From GCA-2687025 sp964473525 (GTDB lineage Bacteria; Poribacteria; WGA-4E; GCA-2687025), in NCBI GenBank assembly GCA_964473525.1, contig CAYYPK010000001.1, positions 1 through 64,000 of the forward strand: a stretch of 64,000 nt of DNA, read 5' to 3'. Each line of letters begins with the position of its first letter. Position 1 is the stretch's first letter. Under the pieces are notes generated by a model. The model saw only the letters and a list, made by a program, of their open reading frames with translations. It had not been told where the DNA came from and did not search any database. Positions 50,561 through 59,025 of the stretch are shown piece by piece. A program made the translations under genes and the position numbers.

Positions 50561-50589
50561 TTGACATTATGAGCAGCACCAAGTATCTT
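50561..50589 (+). promoter_or_regulatory. Sigma-70-type promoter of the MarR-pirin-Rieske/GltS cluster
   Basis: -35 TTGACA (50561-50566) and -10 TATCTT (50584-50589) with exactly 17-nt spacing, 30 nt before the MarR start. The -10 region overlaps an AT-rich, weakly palindromic stretch (GTATCTTAATATCGAACTAT), a plausible MarR operator. It is the best promoter I can see in the window. Confidence 0.65.
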
Positions 50590-50618
50590 AATATCGAACT
50601 ATACGGCATGGAGATAAC

Positions 50619-51071
50619 GTGGCGAGCCACTACGACGGCACCGAGCAGGAACGACGGGCGTTGACGGCGTACATCACGCTTGTCAGATGCGCGGAGTCTG
50701 TGACGCGGCGACTCTCGCCATTCCTGTCAGAGCACCGTCTCACGGAGACGCAGTTCGGTGTGTTGGAGGCCATCTACCACCTCGGGCCGCTGAACCAATC
50801 GCAACTGGGGGTCAAGACGCTCAAGAGCAGCGGCAACATGACCCTGGTCGTCGACAACCTGGAGAAGTGTGGCCTCGCGCGGCGCGAACGCTCGACGGAG
50901 GACCGACGCGTCGTGCTCGTGCATCTGACGGATCGTGGGCGGGCGCTCGTCGCCGACATGCTGCCGCAGCACGTTGCGAACATCGTGACTGAGTTCGACG
51001 CGCTCACCGAGGAGGAGCAAGAGGAGATGCGGCGACTGTGTAAGAAGCTGGGACTACGCGGTGGCCGGTGA
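50619..51071 (+). CDS. MarR-family transcriptional regulator
   Basis: 150 residues, GTG start with GGAG 7 nt upstream. Winged helix-turn-helix: LTETQFGVLEAIYHLGPLNQ, VKTLKSSGNMTLVVDNLEK, GLARRERSTEDRRVVLVHLT and GRALVADMLP. It probably binds the AT-rich palindrome at its own promoter and controls the pirin and the Rieske-GltS gene downstream, sensing an oxidant or phenolic ligand. The STEDRRVVLVHLT wing is typical. Confidence 0.93.
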   Translation: MASHYDGTEQERRALTAYITLVRCAESVTRRLSPFLSEHRLTETQFGVLEAIYHLGPLNQSQLGVKTLKSSGNMTLVVDNLEKCGLARRERSTEDRRVVLVHLTDRGRALVADMLPQHVANIVTEFDALTEEEQEEMRRLCKKLGLRGGR

Positions 51072-51138
51072 GCCAAGCGGGCTTTCCGCGTCGATATGCT
51101 TCGACATCAAGTTACATAGGATCAAAGGAGATCGGACG

Positions 51139-51834
51139 ATGGTCGTTGTGAGGAGATCGCAGGAGCGAGGACAGGCCGATCACGGCTGGCTATACGCTCT
51201 GCATAGCTTTTCGTTCGCGAGCTACCATGACCCCAGATGGATGGGCTTCCGCAGCCTGCGCGTCCTGAACGAGGACGTCATACAGGCGGGCATGGGCTTC
51301 GGGACGCACCCGCATCGGGACATGGAGATCGTCACCATCATCCTGGACGGCGCGCTCACGCATGAGGACAGCATGGGCAGCCAGGCGACGCTGACACCGG
51401 GCATCGTCCAGCGCATGAGCGCGGGCACGGGCATCACGCACAGCGAGATGAACCTGTCCGATGGGCCGACGCATCTGTTCCAGACCTGGATGCTGCCCGA
51501 CCGGGCGGGACATGAGCCACGGTACGAAGATCGCGCGTTCCCGTTGGAAGATAGACGGGACCGGCTCCGACTGATCGTGTCGCCGGACGGCCGCGACGGC
51601 TCGTTGGACGTGCATCAGGACGTGTCGATCTACGACGCCGACCTGGCGTCGGGGAGAGAGACGAGGCACGAACTGGCGCCGGGCCGCCATGCATGGCTAC
51701 AGGTCGCCGACGGCGAATTGAGCGTGAACGGCGAGACACTGTCCGCAGGCGACGCCGCCGCGGTCAGCGACGAAACGGCGTTGACCATCGCCGCCGGCGA
51801 GGACGCCGAATTCATACTGTTCGACCTCGCGTAG
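51139..51834 (+). CDS. Pirin-family protein (quercetin dioxygenase-like bicupin)
   Basis: 231 residues from the ATG at 51139 with AAAGGAG 9 nt upstream; the frame is open earlier but without coding character. The length equals that of E. coli YhhW. Pirin motifs: HSFSFASYHDPRWMGF, GTHPHRDMEIVTIILDGALTHEDS (metal His/His/Glu) and SAGTGITHSEMN (metal His). It binds Fe or Cu and may act as a quercetinase or redox-dependent regulator. Downstream of MarR by 67 nt. Confidence 0.92.
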   Translation: MVVVRRSQERGQADHGWLYALHSFSFASYHDPRWMGFRSLRVLNEDVIQAGMGFGTHPHRDMEIVTIILDGALTHEDSMGSQATLTPGIVQRMSAGTGITHSEMNLSDGPTHLFQTWMLPDRAGHEPRYEDRAFPLEDRRDRLRLIVSPDGRDGSLDVHQDVSIYDADLASGRETRHELAPGRHAWLQVADGELSVNGETLSAGDAAAVSDETALTIAAGEDAEFILFDLA

Positions 51835-51882
51835 ACGGCACTGGCAAGCGTGCGGGAGCGGGAGTGGACGCAGGGGGTTAGC

Positions 51883-53496
51883 GTGGAGAGAGTCAAGGTA
51901 GCGACGTTCTCGGAGTTGGGTGACCGTGAGCCGGCCGGCGCGCTGGTTGGCGCCACGGATCTGGTTATCATCCGCTACGGCGATGAGGTGTCCGTGCTTT
52001 ACGGTCGATGCGCGCACCGTGGCGCGCTCATGGCGGACGGCTACGTCGAGGGCGACAACCTGATCTGCGGCCTGCACAAGTGGGACTTCCGCATCGACAC
52101 CGGCGTGAGTCAGAGCGACAGCGACGACACGCTCGACAAGTTCTCGGCCTGGATAGAGGACGACGCCGTCTGGGTGGACGCGGACGAGATCGCCGAGTGG
52201 GAGGAAGAGAACACCCAGCCCTACAACAGGGACGACTACCAGGGCGCCTACCAGGATCCCGAGGGCACGTCCGCGGAGCCTTTCGTGGACGAGATCCGTG
52301 AGTTGGCCGCCAACGGACTCGACGGCGTGGGGCATCACGGCCCGCTGTCGGCGATGGGCGTCCGGCGCGACGAACTTCCCACCTGGGACGACCTGCAGTT
52401 CGTGACGGCTCAGCTCCATCGTCGGCCGCTGCTGGACGACGCCGATGTCGGCGCGGAACTAGTGGTCGGCCCGGCGGCGGATCGGCCGTTGGTGATGGAG
52501 CGCCCGATCTTCGTGTCGGACATGAGCTTCGGGGCGCTGTCTCAGGAGGCGAAGGTCGCCCTGGCAAAGGGCGCCGAGATGGCCGGCGTCGGCATCTGCT
52601 CCGGCGAGGGAGGGATGCTGCCCGAGGAGCAGGCCGAGAACACTCGCTATCTGTACGAGCTGGCGTCGGCGCGCTTTGGCTTCTCGATGGACCTGCTGAA
52701 GGACGTGCAGGCGTTCCACTTCAAGGGCGGCCAGGGGGCCAAGACCGGCGTTGGCGGTCATCTGCCTGGCGAGAAGGTGCGGGGCAGGATCGCCGAGGTG
52801 CGCAGATTGCCCGAAGGCGCGGCCGCTATCAGTCCCGCGACGTTCCCGGACTGGACGAGTCTGGACGACTATCGTCGCTTTGCCGACGACGTGCGCGAAG
52901 CCACGCGAGGCATCCCGATCGGCTTCAAGCTCTCGGCGCAACATGTCGAGGCCGACGTGCGGGCGGCTGTCGACATTGGCGTGGACTACATCATCCTGGA
53001 CGGCCGGGGCGGTGGCGCGGGTGCCGCGCCAGACACGCTCAAGGACCACATATCCGTGCCGACGATGCCCGCCATCGCGCGAGCGCGTCAGTTCCTGGAC
53101 GAGAACGGGCACGACCATGTCACGCTGATCGCGACGGGAGGCCTGAGGACCGCCCCGGACTTCGCCAAGGCGATGGCGCTTGGCGCGGATGGGGTGGCCG
53201 TCGCCAACTCGGCGCTGCAGGCCATCGGGTGCATCGGCATGCGCGCGTGCCACACGAACAACTGCCCCGTCGGCATCGCCACGCAGAAGGATCACCTGCG
53301 GGCGCGCCTGCTGGTCGACCAGGCTGCGGCGCGCCTCGACCGGTTCCTACGCGCCACGACAGACCTCATGCGGTTGCTCGCGCGGGCCTGCGGCCACGAC
53401 GGACTGAGCAAGCTCAGCGTGGGCGACCTGACGACGTGGAAGCGCGATGTCGCGTACCTCACCGGAGTGCGTTACGGCGGCGTCACGCCGCTGTAG
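51883..53496 (+). CDS. Rieske [2Fe-2S] domain fused to a glutamate synthase-like FMN domain
   Basis: About 537 residues from a GTG at 51883 preceded by AGGGGG; an earlier GTG at 51850 is possible. Residues 1-105 form a Rieske domain with ligands C-A-H and C-G-L-H (RCAHRGALMAD ... ICGLHKWDF). From about 150 the GltB central and FMN-binding domain follows: RPIFVSDMSFGALSQEAKVALAKGAEM type, FHFKGGQGAKTGVGGHL, ILDGRGGGAGAAP, and the 3Fe-4S cysteines in ACHTNNCPVGIATQ. The amidotransferase domain is missing. It may deliver electrons through the Rieske cluster to an FMN reductase or synthase; substrate unknown. Confidence 0.88.
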   Translation: MERVKVATFSELGDREPAGALVGATDLVIIRYGDEVSVLYGRCAHRGALMADGYVEGDNLICGLHKWDFRIDTGVSQSDSDDTLDKFSAWIEDDAVWVDADEIAEWEEENTQPYNRDDYQGAYQDPEGTSAEPFVDEIRELAANGLDGVGHHGPLSAMGVRRDELPTWDDLQFVTAQLHRRPLLDDADVGAELVVGPAADRPLVMERPIFVSDMSFGALSQEAKVALAKGAEMAGVGICSGEGGMLPEEQAENTRYLYELASARFGFSMDLLKDVQAFHFKGGQGAKTGVGGHLPGEKVRGRIAEVRRLPEGAAAISPATFPDWTSLDDYRRFADDVREATRGIPIGFKLSAQHVEADVRAAVDIGVDYIILDGRGGGAGAAPDTLKDHISVPTMPAIARARQFLDENGHDHVTLIATGGLRTAPDFAKAMALGADGVAVANSALQAIGCIGMRACHTNNCPVGIATQKDHLRARLLVDQAAARLDRFLRATTDLMRLLARACGHDGLSKLSVGDLTTWKRDVAYLTGVRYGGVTPL

Positions 53497-54706
53497 CCTC
53501 GCGACGCATTATGCGGGACGCCAGACCCACGGTCGCGACGAGGAGGCCTGCGGCGGCCACCGGCCACAGGCTGCCCGTGGCGTCGACGGCCCAGCCCACG
53601 CAGGGAGCGGCGATCATCGTTCCCAGCGACTTCGCCTGAGCCTCGATGGACAGGACCGTCGCTCCGAGTTCGGGCGTTGAGTGTGCGTTGATGCGACTTA
53701 CCAGGGCGGGCCGCCATATGTTCTGTATGACCATGAGACAGACGAACGCAGCGATGGCCAGGGCGTGCCATCCCATCGCCAGCGACCCGACGAGCGCTGC
53801 GAACAGCGCCCAGTTCACCCGCCAGAGGACATCCGCAGCGGCCTCCTCGCCTCCCGCGTGCTCCACAACGCGATGCGCGTGTCGCGACGCCAAGCTCGAC
53901 ATGACGTGCAGGACGAAGTACACGCCGCCGACCAGCAAGGCCGTCCTGCGCATGTCCGACAGGAACAGCAGGAACGGCAGCGCCATCGCTGTCAGTTCGA
54001 GTAGACGCTGTAGGTACTGCTTGGTCGCGTGGAACATGCCCTCGAAGCCGAGCGACTCCATCATCGCGCGCCGCAGGGGTCGGCGCCGAGCTACCTCGCC
54101 GAAGGATCCCCACAGGACAGCGAAAATCCCCGCGATGGATACGGGCGCGTCGCTCTCACCATCCAACTCGGCGGGATAGCCCAGGAAGTTCAGGATGTTC
54201 ATCGTGTAGGGGATGATCGCGAACCAGAATATGTGCACGTATTCGCCAGTGTAGAACACCAGCGCCGCGCCCAAGACCACCGAGACGGCAGACCCCATCT
54301 TGGACCAAGACCGCGTGTAGCCGTATACGCGCGTCTTCTCGTCGCTGCGACCTTGGATACGCAGCCAGTCGAAGATCATCGCCTTGTGCGTGCCACTACG
54401 GAACGCGTCGCCGATGGCGTAGATGAACATGGCGGCGAAGAGCCACACCATATTCCGGCTCAGAGCGAACGTCACGAGTGACCCGATGTACGCGGTGAAG
54501 GACACGATCATGGCGCGCCGTCGTCCGTACAGATCGGCGACCGCGCCACTCGGTATCTCGAACACGTTGATGCACGCCTCGCGGAAGGCGAATAGCACGC
54601 CGATCTGAAGGAATGTCAGCCCCTTGTCGAGGAACGCAAGCATGATGAACGGTTCGAAGTACCGCTGATTCTTGAGGAAGCCGTACAGGGAGAATCGGAA
54701 TAGCAC
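53483..54706 (-). CDS. MFS transporter
   Basis: 407 residues with about 12 membrane helices. N-terminal signature EIPSGAVADLYGRRRAMIVSF matches the loop 2-3 motif (G-x-x-x-D-x-x-G-R-R). Other helices: GSLVTFALSRNMVWLFAAM, FAIIPYTMNILNFLGY and VWLFAAMFIYAIGDAF. A few N-terminal residues precede TM1. The 3' end overlaps the convergent Rieske-GltS gene by 14 nt. It is a proton-linked exporter or uptake carrier; specificity unknown. Confidence 0.9.
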   Translation of the reverse strand: MLFRFSLYGFLKNQRYFEPFIMLAFLDKGLTFLQIGVLFAFREACINVFEIPSGAVADLYGRRRAMIVSFTAYIGSLVTFALSRNMVWLFAAMFIYAIGDAFRSGTHKAMIFDWLRIQGRSDEKTRVYGYTRSWSKMGSAVSVVLGAALVFYTGEYVHIFWFAIIPYTMNILNFLGYPAELDGESDAPVSIAGIFAVLWGSFGEVARRRPLRRAMMESLGFEGMFHATKQYLQRLLELTAMALPFLLFLSDMRRTALLVGGVYFVLHVMSSLASRHAHRVVEHAGGEEAAADVLWRVNWALFAALVGSLAMGWHALAIAAFVCLMVIQNIWRPALVSRINAHSTPELGATVLSIEAQAKSLGTMIAAPCVGWAVDATGSLWPVAAAGLLVATVGLASRIMRREATAA

Positions 54707-54778
54707 GCTGGCATTCCCAGGAGCCGATGTCGGCGTGGCCGCGCTGTCGCCGCGCGGTACCCCGTTGCAGACGCCGGG

Positions 54779-55450
54779 TCAAATGCCTGTTGGCTCGTCC
54801 AGTGGGCGCAGTAGGCGTTCGGCGAGTTTCTCGCACTGTTCTAGGGACTCGCCCATTTCGCGCAGGTCGTTCCGTAGACGGCTACGCGTCTTCGCGTCCG
54901 CCCTGTATACCGACGCGTGAGAGATCGACGCCCACGTGTCCTGGAACACCGTACGCAAGTGTACCTCGCATGGCACGCCGCGTTCTACCCCCGCCATCTG
55001 TGTTTGCACCTCCATCAGGAGATGGACCGCCCTATAGCCTCCCGTGGTTGGCTGCGCTACATAGTCCAGGCGGGTTTCCACCATCTGAGGGTGCGGGAGC
55101 ACGCCGTTGCGCCGCGCGCGCGGCCCTGTCAGCCACCGCTCCACCTCGTCTAGACCATCCACGGTTGGGCAGACAACGCGGGCGCCCGCGATGTCCTCCA
55201 TGCGCTCGTACCTGGGCCATGCGTATTGGCTCTGACGAAGGCACTTCTGCAGGATGGCGTCCGGCTCCTTGACCCTCGACTCGAGGCGGATGAGGGACAG
55301 AGGCGACGCGTCCCCATGCCCGTCACTCAGGTAGAAGTCGATCAGGTGCTGCACGACGGCCACGGCCTGCCGACATCGCTCCCGCCAGTGATGGAGCTCC
55401 CGAAGTTGCGACTCGGTCGCTCCGACGCGCGCCGCTAACTGGACATCCAT
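54779..55450 (-). CDS. RelA/SpoT-type alarmone synthetase domain protein
   Basis: 223 residues. The synthetase fold is clear: LSLIRLESRVKEPDAILQKC (ATP-binding start), YERMEDIAGARVVC, GGYRAVHLLMEV (G-loop Tyr), and CEVHLRTVFQDTWASISHAS, where most synthetases have EVQIRT. It is a small alarmone synthetase-type protein without hydrolase domain. It lies last in a minus-strand cassette. The preceding GAF frame runs into it out of frame, so the true protein may be a GAF-RelA fusion, and the ATG at 55450 may not be the original start. A separate HD hydrolase is encoded two genes upstream. Confidence 0.85.
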   Translation of the reverse strand: MDVQLAARVGATESQLRELHHWRERCRQAVAVVQHLIDFYLSDGHGDASPLSLIRLESRVKEPDAILQKCLRQSQYAWPRYERMEDIAGARVVCPTVDGLDEVERWLTGPRARRNGVLPHPQMVETRLDYVAQPTTGGYRAVHLLMEVQTQMAGVERGVPCEVHLRTVFQDTWASISHASVYRADAKTRSRLRNDLREMGESLEQCEKLAERLLRPLDEPTGI

Positions 55451-55910
55451 GCGTACGCCAAGTTGCGCGGCGGCGCGCCAGGCCCGCCCGTCGGTCGGTC
55501 TCTGCCACGACGAGACGGTGTGTCAAGTGGTGCGTCAGCACAGTGGCCGCGTGGAGGGACAGCCACTGGGGAGGCCCGAGGGGCCCGAACGCAAGGGACG
55601 CCACGAAGACGGCTGTTGGGTCGCCTTGCATTGGCACCGTGAAGACGGCGGTGGCATCGTCGGGCGAGCCGCCTCTTGCGAACGCTCGCGCCTCGTCGCC
55701 TTCTATCCTCTGCGGCGTCCGCCAGTCCCTTCCCCCCGGCGCGTCGACTCGGCGGTAGTCGGGCAGTGGCCCGGCTACGTGGTCGAACCGCGTCGACCCG
55801 TCCCAGCGCCATACGGCAACGTCGTCGGTGGCGCACACGCGGCTGAGAATGGACGCTACATCGTGCAATTGTGCAATTCGAGCAGCTTCTGCGACGACGC
55901 GTTGACGCAT
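55323..55910 (-). CDS. GAF-domain protein or N-terminal part of a GAF-RelA fusion
   Basis: In this frame residues 1-150 form a GAF-like domain: VVAEAARIAQLHDVASILSR, DVAVWRWDGSTRF, TAVFTVPMQGDPTAVFVASL, then WLSLHAATVLTHHLTHRLVV. From about 55470 the reading turns Arg/Pro-rich and is probably no longer coding. The RelA-like protein continues in another frame, where ...AAAQLGVRMDVQL joins naturally. A one- or two-base error or mutation near 55460-55500 would therefore unite them. The start at 55910 overlaps the end of the HD gene by 55 nt, so the real start may be later. Confidence 0.5.
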   Translation of the reverse strand: MRQRVVAEAARIAQLHDVASILSRVCATDDVAVWRWDGSTRFDHVAGPLPDYRRVDAPGGRDWRTPQRIEGDEARAFARGGSPDDATAVFTVPMQGDPTAVFVASLAFGPLGPPQWLSLHAATVLTHHLTHRLVVAETDRRAGLARRRATWRTHGCPVSGARRSDRVATSGAPSLAGAMSAGRGRRAAPDRLLPE

Positions 55911-56599
55911 TCCTCCAGCGCGGCTTCCAGCGTGTCTACGCCCTCGGCGCCGTGGGTTTCATCTCGGGCCACCTGCTCTTCGGCGGCTCCGATCGCCTTC
56001 GCATACGCGGCCGCGATGTCGTCACCCAGGTCGCAGAGCGCGATCAGGGGTCTGTAGTGGTCCTTGACCTTCTCGATCAGTTTGACGAGCAGGTAGGTAG
56101 GTGTTCCCCCGGGCCGGCTGAGGTTGTGGATGCTGTCACATATCTTGATGTACGCAGCCACCGGCCCCGCGTCCGCGATCTGCTGGACGAACTGGCGATT
56201 CTGCTCCTCGCGACCCAATGCCCCCGTGGGCGGCTTGGAGAGCGCGGTCACATAGTGGCGTACCTGGCTGCCGCTGACCGCCTCGACATCTGCCGCGTCG
56301 ACGCGCGTGTCTTCGACGAGGTCGTGCGCCAACGCGATGCAGACGAGCGTATCCAGGTCGACAGTGATGCCTTGGGCGGACGCGTAGTGTTCCATGGCGA
56401 TCCGCGCCGTGCCGACCGGGTGCACGATGTACGGCGGGCCTTCGGCCCGTCTCGCTGCCCGCGAAGCGCCAGCGTGCCCGGTGAACGCGAGGCGCAGAAC
56501 GTCGCGGACGCGCCGAGGCAACGGGCCGCCGTAGTCCCGCTCGAGCACACGCGAGAGCCTTCGATAGGAGAACGGACTATCTACATTGCCCTGTCCCAT
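55856..56599 (-). CDS. HD-domain alarmone hydrolase-like protein (SpoT/MESH type)
   Basis: About 247 residues from the ATG at 56599, with GAGG 6 nt upstream; a longer frame exists. The HD domain is typical of the hydrolase half of RelA/SpoT: PPYIVHPVGTARIAMEHY, CIALAHDLVEDT (HD-ED), then AAYIKICDSIHNLSRPGGT, which supplies the last Asp. It is expected to remove pyrophosphate from (p)ppGpp. It lies between a Fic gene and a GAF/RelA-like gene in one minus-strand cassette, so synthesis and removal seem to be encoded on separate proteins. Confidence 0.85.
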   Translation of the reverse strand: MGQGNVDSPFSYRRLSRVLERDYGGPLPRRVRDVLRLAFTGHAGASRAARRAEGPPYIVHPVGTARIAMEHYASAQGITVDLDTLVCIALAHDLVEDTRVDAADVEAVSGSQVRHYVTALSKPPTGALGREEQNRQFVQQIADAGPVAAYIKICDSIHNLSRPGGTPTYLLVKLIEKVKDHYRPLIALCDLGDDIAAAYAKAIGAAEEQVARDETHGAEGVDTLEAALEECVNASSQKLLELHNCTM

Positions 56600-56613
56600 A
56601 CGTGTCCTCACGC

Positions 56614-57393
56614 TTAGGGCGTAGCCGCGTGCGCGTGCTCGACCAGCCTCAGCATTGACAGCATCCACTTCTCGAGGTGCGGGATCACCGCGTCACCGTC
56701 ACCGAGCATGGCGCGCTCGAGGTCCGCGTGCCATGCCCGGTCGTTCTTCACCTTGGGAATCGCCACGTAGGGCAAGTCCCAACTTCTGAGCGCCCAATTC
56801 GCCAGAAGCCGCGCCACGCGCCCGTTGCCGTCGGGGAAGGGGTGAATGTGGACGAGTCTGGAGAACACGCGGCCGGCGAGGCGCAACTGGGCGCTCAGAT
56901 CGCCATCACGAGGCACGCGTCCCACAGTCGCGAGCAAGCCCCAGTAGGACTGCATCGCCTCCTCTATCGCATCTGGCGGAGCCGGTTCCTTGAAGCCTCC
57001 CGCGAGCGCGAGCCGGCTGTTCCGCCACACAGTCGCAGACGCCGGCACGCCGTACACGTTCGCATACAGCGTGAGCACGCAGCCTCGGTCCATGTTCGTG
57101 TGGCGGCGCGTGTCCTCAATGTCGCGGAGCACAGCTAGCTGCCGACGTACGTCAACATCGGCGGGGTCAGCGTCCGTCTTTGCCGCGGAGCCATCGGCCT
57201 CTGCCAGGGCGCCGACGCGGCGTCGATCCAGACCTGGGTACTTCCCCGCCGTGGCGTTCCACACGACCTCTACCCACATGGATGTGCGGGCGCTGATCGC
57301 CAGCCCTCCCCAACTCGCCCGCCGAAACTCCTCGACGCGAGCCACCAACCTGGCATCCTGTTCAGTGTAGGGAGGCATTGAGATGGCGTCCAC
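56614..57393 (-). CDS. Fic-domain protein (AMPylase-type)
   Basis: 259 residues. The Fic motif HPFPDGNGRVAR is complete (H-P-F-x-x-G-N-G-R-x-x-R), so the protein should transfer AMP or a related group to a target hydroxyl. The start is a GTG abutting the previous stop at 57394; an ATG five codons later is also possible. I do not see a clear inhibitory (S/T)xxxE(G/N) helix; none is encoded separately next to it either. The neighbours are a receiver-kinase protein upstream and an alarmone hydrolase downstream, pointing to a signalling or conflict role. Confidence 0.88.
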   Translation of the reverse strand: MDAISMPPYTEQDARLVARVEEFRRASWGGLAISARTSMWVEVVWNATAGKYPGLDRRRVGALAEADGSAAKTDADPADVDVRRQLAVLRDIEDTRRHTNMDRGCVLTLYANVYGVPASATVWRNSRLALAGGFKEPAPPDAIEEAMQSYWGLLATVGRVPRDGDLSAQLRLAGRVFSRLVHIHPFPDGNGRVARLLANWALRSWDLPYVAIPKVKNDRAWHADLERAMLGDGDAVIPHLEKWMLSMLRLVEHAHAATP

Positions 57394-59025
57394 CTAGACC
57401 ACAGTGGGTTCGAGCTTTTGCGCCAGACGCGCGGCAGAATAGAGCGCGCGAGACAGTCTGAACTGCGCGTCCTTCCCGGCGGCAATGTCCCGCAGCAGGT
57501 ACTCGACGTGCTTGACGGTGATGTAGAAGAGAGCCGTCCAATACTCGTCCTCAGGTGTTGGTCCGCACTGGCCCCACGCGCATTCGCGGATCGCCCGGAT
57601 CGCGGCCTGTTGGCGGGTGAACAGGGACGCTGCCTCGTCCCCGCTGACTGGCCCGAGTCGCAATGACGCCAACAGGCCATCTTCCGCCTGGATCATCGCC
57701 GCTACGCGTTCGTCCTCACTGACGCGTTCGGCGAAGTCGTCCGGCATGTGGTACTTGATCGATGCTTCGAGTCGCACGAAGTCTGTCATACGCGACTGAC
57801 CGTCGGTCGTCTTCGCGAAGTCGATCATCCAGAGTTCGGCGCCGTCCCAGATGAGGTTGTTAATATTCAGGTCACCGTGGACGATGACCGGAAGCTGACA
57901 CGCCACCCTTCGGCGGGCCGCTTGTGTAGCGTCTGTGATCTCGTCAATGAGGGCTCTCGGTGTCGTGCTACCGAGCGCGGCCGCCACGGCTGTTGCGGCC
58001 CACCCGAACGTGTCGTCCCCGACCGGATCGGGCCACGATGCCGGCGTTGGCTGCCAGAACGCGCGGCAGCTCTCCGCAAGGTCGCCCGGCTCGAACACCC
58101 CTGCGGAGGCGAACCACCGGGCGCAGCTGCTCTGGAAGTGGTCCTTGATGGCCGCCGCCGCTGCCGTGGGAGACTCATGTGTCACGGTCCATCCAAAGGT
58201 CCGCGGGCGGTCTGATAGGCCCACGAACGAATAGGACAAGATGCCCACGTCGCCGGCCTGTGCCAGGTCATCCATGCTCGTGACGGCCCGCCTGGGTATG
58301 TAGCTGCTAACGAACCGGTCGTATCGCGTGGCCTCGTCGCGCAGATCCCGGAAGCGGTGGAGCTTGAGGACGGTTGGGAGATGATCGTCCGCGTAGAGTG
58401 CGAGTATCCCGGCGCCACTCAACCCCTTGGACAGCTGTTCGTAGCGGACGCTGCTGTCCGCGGCGCGCAGGATCCGACGGAGACAGGCCGTCCACTGGTC
58501 GGGCCGGCCGTGCGGCGGCGCGCCGTCAAACGCCAGCCGCAGGGCGGACTCCGTCTCGACGTCGAGTCTGAAGTTGTATCGAGCCAGCGCCCCCAGGACG
58601 AGAGGCTCTAGCGCCTTCCGCAGCCGCGCTCGTGTACTGCTCTTGTCGAGCAGTCCGGCCGTGCGCACCCCGACCAACTCCATGGCGGTATGCGCCCCGA
58701 AGGCCGTGAACGCCGCCGTCAGACAGTCCTTGTTGTGGGAGCGCGCATAGTCGAGAACCTCCAGGCCTGGATACGGAGACAACGCATCCCCCGCGCCGAC
58801 ATACGGCTCGGGCATCGCCAAGTCGACAAACGCCAAGGGGTATATGCCGAGAGCCAGCTCCTGCCTTGCACGATGGCAGTCATCCGCCTCAGTGATGCGA
58901 AGCCTGATCCCCAGCGTCGCCTCCGCGTCGGCGGCCAGCGCCATGAAGCGTCGCCTCGCGTGCTCCTCATCGTCGGCGAGCAGGGCTGGTATCTCCACAG
59001 GACGCCGCGCTTCGGGAGAGCTCAT
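57394..59025 (-). CDS. Receiver domain fused to an APH/choline-kinase-like phosphotransferase
   Basis: 543 residues from the ATG at 59025, which overlaps the stop of the sensor gene (ATGA). Residues 10-130 are a response-regulator receiver: acidic pair D18-D19, phospho-acceptor D68 in FVDLAMP, T107 and K128. After a linker the second part carries an aminoglycoside-phosphotransferase-like catalytic core, HGDLNINNLIWDGAELWMID followed by F, i.e. Brenner HGDLxxxN and a metal Asp. Such a receiver-kinase fusion has an unclear target: a small molecule, a protein, or a nucleotide. It is likely switched by the histidine kinase encoded just upstream. Confidence 0.8.
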   Translation of the reverse strand: MSSPEARRPVEIPALLADDEEHARRRFMALAADAEATLGIRLRITEADDCHRARQELALGIYPLAFVDLAMPEPYVGAGDALSPYPGLEVLDYARSHNKDCLTAAFTAFGAHTAMELVGVRTAGLLDKSSTRARLRKALEPLVLGALARYNFRLDVETESALRLAFDGAPPHGRPDQWTACLRRILRAADSSVRYEQLSKGLSGAGILALYADDHLPTVLKLHRFRDLRDEATRYDRFVSSYIPRRAVTSMDDLAQAGDVGILSYSFVGLSDRPRTFGWTVTHESPTAAAAAIKDHFQSSCARWFASAGVFEPGDLAESCRAFWQPTPASWPDPVGDDTFGWAATAVAAALGSTTPRALIDEITDATQAARRRVACQLPVIVHGDLNINNLIWDGAELWMIDFAKTTDGQSRMTDFVRLEASIKYHMPDDFAERVSEDERVAAMIQAEDGLLASLRLGPVSGDEAASLFTRQQAAIRAIRECAWGQCGPTPEDEYWTALFYITVKHVEYLLRDIAAGKDAQFRLSRALYSAARLAQKLEPTVV

